Shown here piece after piece: positions 33,332 to 44,175 of a stretch of 64,000 nucleotides of DNA; positions within the stretch are counted from its first letter, which is position 1; each line of letters begins with the position of its first letter. The notes under the pieces are model-generated. The model was not told the DNA's origin and did not search any database. It saw nothing but the letters and a program-made list of their open reading frames with translations. This DNA is from Hemileia vastatrix (taxonomy: Eukaryota; Basidiomycota; Pucciniomycetes; Pucciniales; Zaghouaniaceae). The DNA is taken from positions 7,819,501 to 7,883,500 of the forward strand of contig JASXTE010000011.1 of NCBI GenBank assembly GCA_030280995.1. Reading direction: 5' to 3'. The translations under genes and the position numbers were made by a program.

Positions 33332-34002
33332 TCAAGTACTAGTTGAATTACAGAGGGAATCAAGAGATGAAATGAAGTGTTCAAAATTAGTGTTGAACTG
33401 GTGGATGAAGTGCCTTCTTTTCTCAATGTCCTGTGGATCTCTAGCAGGAGTGGATTGGAAGTAGTGAAGCAGAAGTTGTTTCTGTTGAGATGTGTGTTGT
33501 TGGAACTTGGCCTTAATTTTGGGCAAGTGGTTTGGTGTTGGTGGTGCAATAGATCCTACATTGTCATCATCACTGTCAGAAGATGGAGGAACTGAGAAGT
33601 CATCAGTTTTAAAGTTGAAGGAAGAAATGAAAGCTCTTTACCATCAGATGGACCAGGGAAGATGGAACTTTTTGATTTACAGGTTGTGGCACTCTTCTGG
33701 GAAGGGTGTAGCTTTTTGATGATTCTGGGTATCAGGATGGATGGCCTAGATCTTTTGGTGCTGGTAGAAGATGGACAAAGTTGAGGAGAAGGTAAAGTTG
33801 TTGCAGAGGATAATGGACCAGGTCTGTAGAAGGTCTTCTTTCTGGAGTGGAAGACATCACAGGACTTTCTGTATGGATGGGCCAGAGGTGTGATGGTGCA
33901 GATTAGATTATTGTCAATGCAGTATTGGTAGGGGCCCATGTCAGTAGCAGATTTGGAAAGAAAGCTGAACATGGTGGTTGTGTTATAGGAGAATGTGGAC
34001 AT
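33332..34002 (-). CDS. Gyp2 antisense gene 2 (degenerate Zn2Cys6-like, open frame)
   Basis: Two exons, minus strand. ATG at 34002 lies 19 bp from the 3' LTR edge; a 50-bp intron (33592-33641, GTAAAG...CAG) joins the frames; stop at 33332; about 200 residues with no nonsense codon. The motif is Y-x2-C-x6-C-x12-C-x2-F-x6-F (GPYQYCIDNNLIC ... RKSCDVFHSRKKTF): Zn2Cys6 spacing with three of six Cys replaced by Tyr/Phe. Exon 2 is helical with LLLHYFQSTPARDPQDIEKR, homologous to the GypA and Gyp3 tails. A zinc cluster cannot form as read; whether the protein is made is unknown. Confidence 0.65.
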
Positions 34003-34008
34003 TCTATA

Positions 34009-34020
34009 TTGGAGGGAGGA
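34009..34020 (+). other. Gyp2 polypurine tract
   Basis: TTGGAGGGAGGA directly precedes the 3' LTR start TGTGGTCTTCC. The same tract is in Gyp3 (61740-61751). Confidence 0.75.
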
Positions 34021-35066
34021 TGTGGTCTTCCAACATTGGCAGGGGCCTTTGTTGTGCATGCCTTTATTGACATTGGTTGAAGAATTGGGAGTTTTTCTGG
34101 ATTTATTCCGTGAATATTTGGACTGTGGATATGTGGGTTCTACCATTGGATAGCCCCGGTTTTTCTCTATATTTCATGTCTTTGGACATTTTTCATATTC
34201 TAAGTTTTAAGGGGTCATTTCCTCATATTTCATTATAAAAGATAGCTGTTTAATTTTGTTTTTCATGTTTTACGGGATAACCTTAAGTCTTAGGGTTAAG
34301 TGCTTAGTACCATTAGATAGGGCTAGGCTCTACATTTTATGTCTAAATGTTGTCATAGCTTAATTCTGTGTTTTAAGGGTTTTAGTAGTTTTAGTGAAGT
34401 TTTCTAAGTAGATTAGATGTTTTTATTGGTTTTCTGGCTTCAGGGAGGCGGGGCCGCTTCAGCCAGCCAGGCCGCCTCTGTTTTAGAAGGTTGGGGAGCA
34501 CTTCTGAAGGGCTTTTTATTCAATTTGGCTGGTACAGGTGCCAAATGCATTGCTGTGCATGGATCTTAGAGGGTGGTCTGTGTGTATATACTGCATAAGA
34601 TAGTTTGAGGGAACTTTAATTATCATACAACCATCTGGTGATTATATACAGTTTCTCAGGCAGTTTTCACTGTTGTGGGCCACAATTTGGCTGTGTTTTG
34701 TTTCAAGTAAGTTATTCATTTAACTTTACTAGCAACTGTTTTCTCTGTTATAGTCTTGAAAGCTATAGCAAGTATCATTGCTGTCTCTGGTGTGGATTTG
34801 CAACCTACATCAAGTATCATTGCTTTCTCTGGTGTGGACATTGGTCTTCATTTCAGTTCTTTGGTCTGGTAGTCTGTCTAGGGACTACTTTCTTGGCTGA
34901 TCAAGCAGTCAAGTGTATTGGAAAAGGGGCTTTTGGTAAACAGGAACCAATTTACTGTAGCAGGTAAATCTCACTTATTTTTCTAAAGGGACAGGGGTTT
35001 TTCTTTCTGGTTTTACTCCAACTCCCTTGGTCAAGGCCTATAGCTAGTACTATAGTATTGTCTACA
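34021..35066 (+). repeat. Gyp2 3' LTR
   Basis: Runs TGTGGTCTTCC to GGTCAAGGCC...GTCTACA, matching both Gyp3 LTRs. Contains a GTGTATATACTG stretch (about 34580) that could be a TATA box, a GC-rich fold-back stretch (34440-34490), and two ~46-bp repeats ending GTCTCTGGTGTGGA (34755-34845). Confidence 0.85.
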
Positions 35067-36580
35067 ACACATCATACAGCCAGTGCACAGACCACCCTGA
35101 CAGATTCCCCACCCAAAATCCAGCTTTCCCAGCCTTTTTCATGCATAAAAGTGCATTTTAGCACCTCCCTAGCGCCCAGGCGGGCACACCGCTTCAAGGT
35201 GGGATTCCGATTTGGGGCAGGCGGGCCGCTTATAGGCCCTAAAACACCCATACAACCCATAAAACCCCTAAAAACCCTAAAAACCCATAACTTCACTAAT
35301 AAACAAGATAAACACACATAAGACATACCAAAATGAAAAGAAAAAAAAGGAAAATAAGCTTATACACAATAAGTGACCCTAGCTTAAGCCTACATAAGCA
35401 CCACTAAGTAATAAACTTCCGATAAATACCAATAACAACACCATAACTACCCTATAAAACAAGGTAACCACCCATAAGGGATACCAAAATGAAGAGAAAA
35501 GAAAGGAAATTAAGCTGAGAGATAATAAGTGACCCTAGCTTAAGCCTCCATAAACACTACTAACTATCATCTAAAGATGAAAAAATCCACTAATAACACC
35601 ATAACCCCAATAACACCCTACATACCAAATACCCCCAAATATGCACTCCAAAGGCCTACCCAGGTTTGGATCGCCACAGCGTCTCAAAGGGCCTCATCTG
35701 CCTTTATAAAGGCTTTGGCTTCTTACCTTGTAGTCTGAATTACTTAAATTACCTTGCACGTTACATTTAACATTTTTGTTACAAATATAAGTGTCTTTTC
35801 TGAAAATTTTATTACTGTTATTAAGAAATTAAAAAATAGAAAAAATATATATACAAGGTTGCTTTAAGAGTGGTTCAAGTGATTTAATTTGTTTTTTTAT
35901 TAAAGAGAAGTATAAACTTACTTACTAGTTGAATTTAAATCCTCACCTCCAATAGTTGTCTTTAAAATCCTTATTTTACTTATAAATTCTTGTAGTTAGT
36001 TGTTTCAGTTCTTCTTTTATTCTTTATTTTTATTCTCTTTCTCTTTTTGTTGTAATATTTCATCTTCTTCTAGATGACCCACTGACAATTGGGAGCCTTT
36101 CCTAATAACACATTTTTTTGACTCTTTTGGATGAATGACTTGATTCATGGACCACCCTTGCGCAAAAAACTAACTTTTGCCATGGTGTAGAAAGTTCTAA
36201 AGTACTAAGCAGTAGACACAATGCAAGATGGGTTGGTTCTTCTTTTCAATTTCTAAAAATAAGTTCCTGCCACTCTTATTTTAAAGACAGTGCAATAATG
36301 TGTAATACTAATATCTGACTAGATAGTTTATAACTTGAGAGATAAGTTAAAAGATAATGAAAACAAATATTAATATCTGGATATTTCTATTCTTAATAAG
36401 TGCTAGTATCCATAGCTACTCCCTCTTGAAGCACTCTCTTTGAATATACCTGATTGTAGCAATAAAATAACTCTGGTAATAGTTTATCCTACTGAATCTA
36501 TATATTCTCTCTGTGTTGTGCTTTTTTCACTATACTATATGAAATACACACACAGAAGCATGAACTCTAAAAGACTCAGA
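35067..36580. other. interval between Gyp2 and Gyp4
   Basis: Noncoding apart from one exon-like stretch at 36069-36180. A ~155-bp tandem duplication occupies 35328-35561 (units share GTGACCCTAGCTTAAGCCT). Degenerate CCCTAAAAACCC-like repeats at 35235-35300 are not regular enough for telomere sequence. A T/C-rich tract before 36069 ends TTCTTCTAG, a good splice acceptor. Confidence 0.55.
36069..36180 (+). pseudogene. antisense-gene-1-like exon fragment
   Basis: After the TTCTTCTAG acceptor the sequence resembles the exon at 62937-63087 (TGACAATTGG..GCCTTTCC, ATTCATGGACCACC). Conceptual pieces include DNWEPF and LIHGPP, matching the HGP core of Gypsy antisense gene 1 exon 2. It has frameshifts and stops. 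It suggests another old Gypsy antisense gene remnant here. Confidence 0.4.
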
Positions 36581-36585
36581 ATATC
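36581..36585. repeat. Gyp4 target site duplication (left)
   Basis: ATATC here and at 44981-44985 flank the element exactly, as expected for a 5-bp Ty3/Gypsy duplication. Confidence 0.9.
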
Positions 36586-37390
36586 TGTCACCAGACAACC
36601 TACGCGCAAGGTCAAGGATGTTCCTGCAAGTGAGATAAAAGGTTCAGATACTTCTTCGAAGCACAGAGGGATAGTTTGAGGAAGTGATTTGAAGATGACT
36701 CAAAGGAAGAACTACTGCTTCGAGTTATGTTCGAGAAGGATTATAATATAATTGAACGGTAATATTTAAAATTCTTAAGATCTCACAAAGGGTTGGAAAC
36801 TCAACAATCAAAGATTTAGAATTTAGATATGATTATTGAGAAAATAAAGAAAGATACAATAATAATGATTTTCACTTAGAGTTTTATCAATATTAACTAT
36901 AAATACGTTTTATAATTTAATTCTAAGGAATGTAGAACCAAAAACCCAGCCCCTTTTATATCCTTTACTCCTCCTTGCATTGACCACATACTCATCCACT
37001 ATTCCGCACACCACAAACCATTTAAAATATATCCGTTACACCTGAACCCTCCTCACTAACATCCGTTAACCCCTTAATCCTTCACTAACCATTCCGTCCA
37101 TGCTCACTACCCCTTAATAACCCACAGACATTTCATAAACCTTTTAATGTACTATTATATTAACTATTGCACTGTGCGTCGCTTATTGGGAAAAAAGACT
37201 AAGAGACACTATTGAGAGATTGACTAATTTAGATTTAGAGTCTTAGGCTAGCACGATTGAATAGCGAGTACACAAAGGAAAGTCGCAGTTGCTATGGAGA
37301 GTTGCTTTCTGCGCTTTGAGTATGGATTTGAACCCTTTAGTATTGATTTAATGAGCTACTTTTGCCTCGAGTGTCACATGGCGCGTGACA
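36586..37390 (-). repeat. Gyp4 3' LTR
   Basis: 805 bp, TGTCACC...GCGTGACA in plus-strand reading, the same length as the other LTR with only scattered substitutions by eye. Confidence 0.92.
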
Positions 37391-37495
37391 GATGCCTGGG
37401 TATAAGAACGCGAGCTCCGTTGAGCGTAAAACATATTTCCCACACTAATTTCCCTTCATATTTACTTAATTATTACTTTATTACTTTAATTCATT

Positions 37496-38481
37496 ATGAC
37501 GGATTTCCCTACACCGACTCCCACGCCTCCACACCCTAAAGCGGATGGGGGTGTTGTCACACAGCAATTTTCGAAGACTTGCACGGCTTGAGAGTCAATG
37601 GAGTATTTCTGCGTGGAGAGCACGGCGACACGAGGGCCTCGCAAGAAGTGCGAGTTTTGCCAATGGAGAAGAGTGGCGTGTGACGCCTTAGCGAAGAATG
37701 CCGACATTGAGAGTCGGTTTACTAAGACGAAGTATTGGGTGATCCCTAAAACGAAGGAAGTAGTCGAGGACATCTTGGATGTGTCCATTGGGGACAATCA
37801 ATTGGTGAGGGAAAATGAGGAAGAAGTTGAAGATGATGTGAACATCTGGGTGGCTAGGGCTGCAAACAAGAGGGGGATCGTCAAGGAGGAATTGAAAAAT
37901 TGGTCGAGGAGGAGGAAGAAATTCCCATCTCAAGGAAAACCCCAAAAAAATGATGGGTGGTTATCAAAAATGACGAAGAGGAAAGGGAGGTGGCAGAGAA
38001 GGTCACTCCTAGATTGTTTTTGGAGCCTGACCCAATCTTCGAAGTAAGTTCACCTTTTTATAATTCATAATTTTAATTACTGATGATTCTGTTTTAGAAT
38101 TCAGACGTCATCATCGAGGTCCCTACAACGGAAGCTTCAAATGTGGAAGCGACCCTTGTGGGACCCACTGCGGTGGAGGGTAGATTACCAACTATTACCT
38201 TGAGGGAGGAAAACGAAGAAACCCTCGATCAAGTTTGGTCGAAGAAACCTCGTCAGGTTTGATGAGCAAAATATATTGAAGATTTCAGCGGCGAGATTGA
38301 TAACATTATTGATGCCTCTTCTTTCGACGTAGCCGAGGAGTTACTTGAACTTTGGGAGTTGATTCCGGTAGGAGAGAGGGAGAATTTTGAGAAATGTAGA
38401 AAGGAGATAAGGGAAATTTTGGAGAAGATGAAGGGATTGGTTCAGGAGAAGATAAAAGAGAAAAGAACAAAAAGAATGTAA
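37496..38481 (+). pseudogene. Gyp4 antisense Zn2Cys6-like gene
   Basis: Opposite to pol, beginning about 105 bp from the 3' LTR. The N-terminus reads TCTA, stop, ESMEYFC, then GPRKKCEFCQWRRVAC: C-x2-stop-x6-C-x12-C-x2-C-x6-C. The stop (37589-37591, TGA) sits exactly where the second cluster Cys belongs. An acidic region EENEEEVEDD follows, a shift near 37900, and a 54-bp intron (38044-38097, GTAAGT...TAG). Exon 2 has two adjacent TGA codons near 38260 and a helical tail (AEELLELWELIPVGERENF, KEIREILEKMKGLV) comparable to the tails in GypA and Gyp2. It faces pol convergently. Confidence 0.7.
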
Positions 38482-39263
38482 AAACAATTTGTATTTATTA
38501 TTTTACTTTGTTATTTTATTTAGAATTTTATTTTATTTTATTTTATTTTTTATTTTTTATTATTTTTTATATAAGATTTTGAGAGAAAGAAGGAAAAGAC
38601 AGAAAAAAGATTTAAATAGAATTTGTTTAAAGATTTTGAAAGAAGAAGTTTAAATGAGAAAAAAAAGAAAGAATATTTGATTGAAGCAGTTTTAGTTTTA
38701 AAGTTCAAAAAGGAAAGAATTAAGTAAGAAGAAAGAAATAAGAAGGAAATAATTGATTGAGATAATTTAGGAAAAAAAATTGTTATTTAAGTTTGTTAAT
38801 TGAATATTTGAGGGGTTTTAGTTATTTGAAAAAAGAAAAGAAAGAAAAGAAGAGACAAAAAAAATTTAAGAGGATTTTGAAGAAAGAAGTAATTTGTTTT
38901 GAAGAATTTAAAAAAGTGATTTAGAAGTTAAAGTGAAGTTCAAGAAAGATGGTCGTGTAATGTTCGTGAAGAATTTGATAGTTTGAGTAAAATAAAATTT
39001 TAAAGAAAAAATGAATATAGAAAATTGAGAAAAAAAATTTTTTTTTTTTATTTTTATTTGTTTTATTTTTAATTTATTTTAATTTGGTTTTTATTTTATT
39101 TTACTTTTTTTTTACTTTTATTTTATTTTATTTTATTTTTATTTTAATTTAATTTAATTTAATTTAATTTTATTTTTTTAAAAAGAAGATTGAAACATTT
39201 TTAAAAGAGAAAGAATAAAGAAGAAAACAAAAGAAAAAAAACAGAGAAAAGAAAAAGAGAGTT
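38482..39263. other. Gyp4 AT-rich convergent intergenic region
   Basis: Purine-rich then T-rich low-complexity sequence between the antisense gene stop and the pol stop; includes AATTTAATTT repeats at 39140-39170. No gene is seen. Confidence 0.6.
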
Positions 39264-42200
39264 TTAAGGTTTTGGTTTTAAAGGGTATTTAAGATGAAAA
39301 GATTTTAGGAGTTCAGGGGCGTTAGAAACATTGATGGCTGGTTCCCAGGATGTTTTGTCTGAGTCATCGAGGAAGCCTTCCCATTCCACGAGGTATTGAA
39401 GTTTCCCCTTGCGCATTCTTGAATCAAGGATATGGCTTACTTCCCACTCTAGATGGTCTTCTACTTCGACCAGTTCTGGAGGAGGTTGGTTCTTGCCCAG
39501 GTATGTTTCTCGAGCCAGTTCCAGGAGAGATACGTGAAAAACAGGGTGAATAGCCCGCCATTTAGGAGGTAGCTTGAGTCAAAATGCAGTTTTAGAGATT
39601 TCAGAGTCGATTTCGAATGGCCCCAAGCGTTTTTCAGCCAGTTTCTTTGATGGTTGAGTCGTTCAAATGTTCCATGCATCAAGCCATACTTTGTCACCTG
39701 GTTTAAAAGGAGGAGCAGTTTGTCAATTTTTTTCAGCCTGTTCCTTGTACCTTTGAACCGCTAATTCCAGATTTGATTTAAGTTCCTCTTGGAGTCGTGA
39801 TATGGTTTGAAGATAATGTTCCGCAGGATGATTAGTTCCTACATGGATTGAATTGAATTGAGGATGTCTTCCATAAACAGTTTCAAAAGGAGATTTTTGT
39901 GTCGAAGAATGAGTTGAGTTATTATAAGCAAATTCGGCCAATGGTAGCCATGTGGTCCAATCGTCTTGTTGGTAACTGACATACATTCGAAGGTATTGTT
40001 TGAAGATTTGGTTGACCCTTTCTGTTTGCCCATCGGTTTCAGGCTGATAGGCTGTGGAGAGGTTCCTCGTGATATTGAGTTGTTGACACAGTTGAGTCCA
40101 GAATGTGGATACAAACAATGAGCCTCTATCTGAAATAATATCATTAGGTAAGCCGTGTTTGGAAAATACATATTCTAGAAACAATTTTGACAGATCTTCT
40201 GCAGTAGCAGTAGTAGTGGTTTTAATGAAAATAGACATTTTTGAGAATCTATCTACTATTACTAATATAGCATCAAAATTATTAGAAAGAAGAATTTGAG
40301 AAATAAAATCCATCGATAAAGATTCCCAAGGTTTAGAGGGAATAGGAAGTGGTTGAAGCAACCCATACTTCTGGTGACGTGAAGCCTTATTCCTATTACA
40401 TTCGTAACAAGTTTTTATATAGGCCTTGATTTCCCTGGTCATACCTCGCCAGAAAAAATGCCTCGCTATTAACTGGTAGGTTTTATCAACACCAAAATGA
40501 CCAGCTAATGGAGAATCATGTTGACTGTTGAAAATCCATAATTTTATCTCATTGTTGTTGGGTATGACTACTCTACCTTTGAAGACTAATAGACCTGATT
40601 CAATACTAAATCTTTTGGCCCCTTGCTTCGAGAGTATTTTGTCTTTTAACCCTAAACAATAATCGTCCTTTGACTGAGCTTCGAGGATGTTGGATAGTCG
40701 ATTTTGAAACGATTTAATTTTCATCAAATTAAGTTGATGAGTTGTTAACATTGATTCGTTGAAGATTGATTTCACATTTGCTGGATTTTTGTCAGCAAAT
40801 GCTTCCCCCTGCTGTGGGTAAACTTCGTCCCGACGTGACAAGATATCTGGGACAATGCAGCTCTTACCTGGGCGATAGGAAATAGAAAAGGGAAATTCAG
40901 ACAGAAATTCATCCCACCTGGCTTGACGCCTGGTTAACACTTTGGAAGACATAAAGTATTTAAAAGCATTATGGTCTGTTAAAATTTGAAAAGGACTATC
41001 TAGGCTGAGAAGAAAAGAGCGCCATTTTTTAAGACTGTGAATAATAGCTAAAAGCTCTTTGTCATGAATTTCATAATTTAACTCTGCTGCAATGAGTTTG
41101 TGTGACTCAAAAGCAACAGGATGAAACAGTTTTGTTTCCGGATTCAATTGAGAAATGACCCCTGCGATAGCATAATCGCTTGCATCTGTCTCGACTATTG
41201 TGGAAGCAGTAGGTTTAAAGTGTCGAAGAATTGGAGCTGTGGTAAACGTCGTCTTCAATGCTTCAAATTCCTTTTGCGCTGTAGAAGTAAAAACAAAAGG
41301 AATATCTTGTCTAAGAAGAGAAGTAAGATTGGAAATAGTTTTAGAGTAATCTTTAATAAATCTTCTATAGAAATTTGCAAAACCCAAAAATCCTTGGAGG
41401 GATTTAACGGATTTGGGCTCAGGCCATTCCAGGACCTTTTGAACTTTTTTGTTGTCCATGACTAAACCATCATTGGATAATGTAAAACCCAAAAAATCAA
41501 TATATTTAAGATGGAATTTGCATTTATTATGCTTGGCGTAGACTACATGATCTTGAAGTTGATTTAAAACCTGTCGAACATGATGAATATGTTCATCCAG
41601 TGTCTTCGAGAAAATTAAAATATCATCTAAATAGACGACAACAAATTGTTCGACAACATCTTGAAAGATGTCATTGACAAAAGTTTGAAAAGTAGATGGT
41701 GTGTTACACAATCCAAAAGGCATAACTAAATATTCAAAACTACCAAATCTAGTGCGCATTGCAGTCAGTGGTTCATGACCTTCCGCAATGCGAATAAGAT
41801 TGTAAGCTCCTCTAAGATCAATTTTAGAAATGAAATTAGCACCATTAAAAAGGGTAAGAATCAATGACATAGGAGGAACAGGATATGCATTCTTCTTAGT
41901 GACTGTGTTGAGCTTTCTATAGTCAACGCACAACCTAAGACTACCATCCTTCTTTTCTACAAAGAGGACAGGGGAGCCGGTTGGAGATTTACTGGCTTTG
42001 ATGAAACCTTTGGCTACATTCTCTGCAATGTAGTCTCAAAGAACTCGATACTTTTCCTTTGACAAAGAATAGACAGGACCTGCCGGAGGTACTGGACCTA
42101 TTAACTCTATCTGATGGTAGTAGGGTCGATGAGGTGGTAACTTATCGGCCTTGCAGATTGAAAAAACATTGAGGAAATCTTGATAGATTTCTGGTAGAGT

Positions 42201-42581
42201 CGATTTAATGGCTTCAACGTTGATTTGGTTGTCCTCATCATCTTCGAGAGAGTCTGTTGAGGGAAGACCAGAATTGAGAGAGCATAATTCAATTACTTCA
42301 AGGCAATTTAAATCCTCTTTTAGTGAAGTCATTGAGCTAGAAGGGTTAGCCAATTGCTCATTTAAAGAAAGATCAGATGCTTGCAAGTCATCTGGCAGAG
42401 ATTTGTCCTCTAGCAGGACATTGTCAGGCGGGTTGTTTAATTCCCTATTGACATGCATTGAAGAATCAGAAATATACTTAGTCCGTGGGGTGATCAATCC
42501 CTGTGTCCAATCAATTTCAGTATTCCAATGCGTTAAAAAGTCATGGCCAAGAATGGTATCGTCCATCCTTGGGGCGTCCAA
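39264..42581 (-). pseudogene. Gyp4 pol: RT, RNase H, integrase, chromodomain
   Basis: Reading from 42581: GHDFLTHWNTEIDW (end of protease), a TGA at about 42034, RT with LRLCVDYRKLN, SKIDLRGAYN, MPFGLCNTPSTFQ and YLDDILIFS (about 41620-41650); RNase H with VETDASDYAI, HDKELLAI and TDHNAF; integrase with H...C-x2-C (CYECNR), MDFI, SDRGSLF and TDGQTERVNQ. The long open frame ends in TAG at 39723, but the frame continues with PFKPGDKVW and a chromodomain (HLEWEVSHILD...LQYLVEWEGF...SWEP, 39290-39450), stop at 39264. Further stops lie near 39660 and 39582. Chromodomains in such integrases direct insertion to particular chromatin. Confidence 0.93.
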
Positions 42582-42584
42582 GAC

Positions 42585-42896
42585 TTATAGTTCCCACTCA
42601 AAGGGGGGGTAATTTAGAAAGTTGAAAACCCATAAAACTTTCTTACTGACCCAATATTTGGGTTCCTCTGATTCGACCAAATAAATTGGAGTTTGATCAA
42701 TATCTGTAAATGTCAGCTGTAACTTCTCGGCAAAAGATAAACTGACGAAAGAAATTGAAGCTCCAGAGTCTATAAGACAACTGAAGGGGATATCCTCCTT
42801 AAAAAGAATGAATCTCAAGTGGTTTAAGGCAACTCCAGTCCTTAAGACATGGAGTTTTTGTGCACTGGGAGATATAAGATAGTTTGCTTTGCACAC
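42585..42896 (-). pseudogene. Gyp4 protease
   Basis: Aspartic protease segment with CLIDSGASISFVS (catalytic DSGAS, about 42755-42790) and a retropepsin-like strand around IDQTPIYLVES. It ends in TAA at about 42585, directly before the pol frame starts, and is separated from gag by stops, so it was probably part of one polyprotein. Confidence 0.8.
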
Positions 42897-42899
42897 AAG

Positions 42900-44098
42900 T
42901 AAACTATCTAGTAGTTTTTTGGCTTCGAACTAGTACCTTCTCTTTCCTTCAACTTTACACAATCTTCCAGCTTGTGCTTACCCCCACAATACATACATAA
43001 CCCATTATCTGTTCGCCTCTTCCTCTCAGCTTCTTTAAGTTCCCCTTTAGGATCCAGTACTTTACTGATATCGCCTGGGGTCGAGCTTTTTGGTCAAGGT
43101 TTGTCCTTTCCCTTAATAGGTTTGGATTGAGTCAAGGAGGGTTGAGTTGTTCGTGGGTGTGAAGAAGGTCCCGATTTGAAATTTAAGCCTTGAGATTTGT
43201 TGGCGTATCAACAATGTTGAAGTCGTCCTTGGTAAATGCCGTCAAGTTCGAGGGTTCAATCCATTAAATCTGTTAAAGTAGTCATCTTCTGACCGTGAAG
43301 ATTTAACTGATCCAGAATCCTCGAAGGAAGTCCTTTTTTGAAATGATACTTAAGGGTAGCATCATTCCAACCTACTCGAGTTTGAAGCGCTCTGAAGTTC
43401 GAGATATATTCAGAGGCTTTCCCATTATCACTCATGTGAAGGAAATCAAGTTCAATTTCTGCGTTGTCAGTTTCATTAGGGTCACCAAACAACGTGAAGA
43501 GTTGGTCTTCAAACTTTTCCCAGTTATTAATAAGTAAGTGGGTTTTGGTTGAAGAGAGCATGAGAAGATAAGGCTCAAACCATCTTGCTGCTTTTCCGGC
43601 CAGGAATGAAGAAGCATAAACAACTTTAGATCGGTTGTTATTGAAGGTTCGAGGGTCATTATGGAACAGGAGCTTGCAGGTTTGCAAGAAGGGTCGCAAT
43701 CTGTCTGGATGTTCTCCATTGAATTTATCAGGAGATTTCATAGAAGGAGTTTTGAATTTAGATCCCTCTGAAGACGTTGAATTTGAAAGGGTCTTCATGA
43801 AAAGTCTCATGAAATCTTCCAGAGAATTGGATGGTCCAGGTTCTGAAGGTTTACCAGAAGGGTGGTTAGCAGGGGCAGATGGTGCCTTGTGCATTGTATC
43901 CTCTCCTTCTTCATCATCACTAGAATCATCCAAATCTTGTGGGATGTCTTCTACCAATTGGACTGAATGTTGCCGTTTCCTAAGGTCAAGTGGCTCCAAA
44001 GAGTGAGTGCGGGAAACAGGCCTAGTGGCTGTTGGCCTGCCTCTGGCACGAGCTCTAGTAGTAGAGCCTGTAGGAGGAGTGCGTTGAACAGGTGCCAT
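42900..44098 (-). pseudogene. Gyp4 gag
   Basis: Starts MAPVQRTPPTGSTTRARARG at 44098. A basic/Pro-rich leader, an acidic DDSSDDEEGEDT stretch, then the capsid-like retrotransposon gag domain (KFNGEHPDRLRPFLQ, GKAARWFEPYL, WEKFEDQLFTLFGDP). TAG after TDLMD at about 43256 and further breaks precede a knuckle-like CMYCGGKHKLEDC (C-x2-C-x3-H-x4-C, about 42980), one residue short of the usual knuckle. Confidence 0.88.
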
Positions 44099-44175
44099 TT
44101 TAAGAATTTAGAGAAAACACCTGAAAAGAAAAGTAGTAGTGCAAAGAATGAGAACTACAGAGAATTAAATTATAC

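Larger units (their letters stand above)
24942..35066 (+). mobile_element. Gyp2: 5'-truncated Ty3/Gypsy element
   Basis: This element runs from mid gag-protease to its 3' LTR, close to Gyp3 throughout. It begins abruptly at the right end of Harbinger B, in a segment corresponding to Gyp3 50695 onward. No 5' LTR or gag belonging to it is found in the window. It carries protease, pol, the structured 3' block, two antisense genes, hairpin arrays and a 1046-bp LTR. Coding regions are broken. Confidence 0.85.

Noticed and set aside
35235..35300. Telomere-like CCCTAA repeats
   Set aside because: The units are irregular (CCCATA, CCCCTA, CCCTAAAAA) and short; not a telomeric array.
35058..35326. Overlapping ORFs on both strands
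   Set aside because: Short, no motif, and within a repeat-rich noncoding interval.
42208..42612. Plus-strand ORF of 134 residues inside Gyp4
   Set aside because: Shadow of the Gyp4 pol linker on the minus strand; no independent support.
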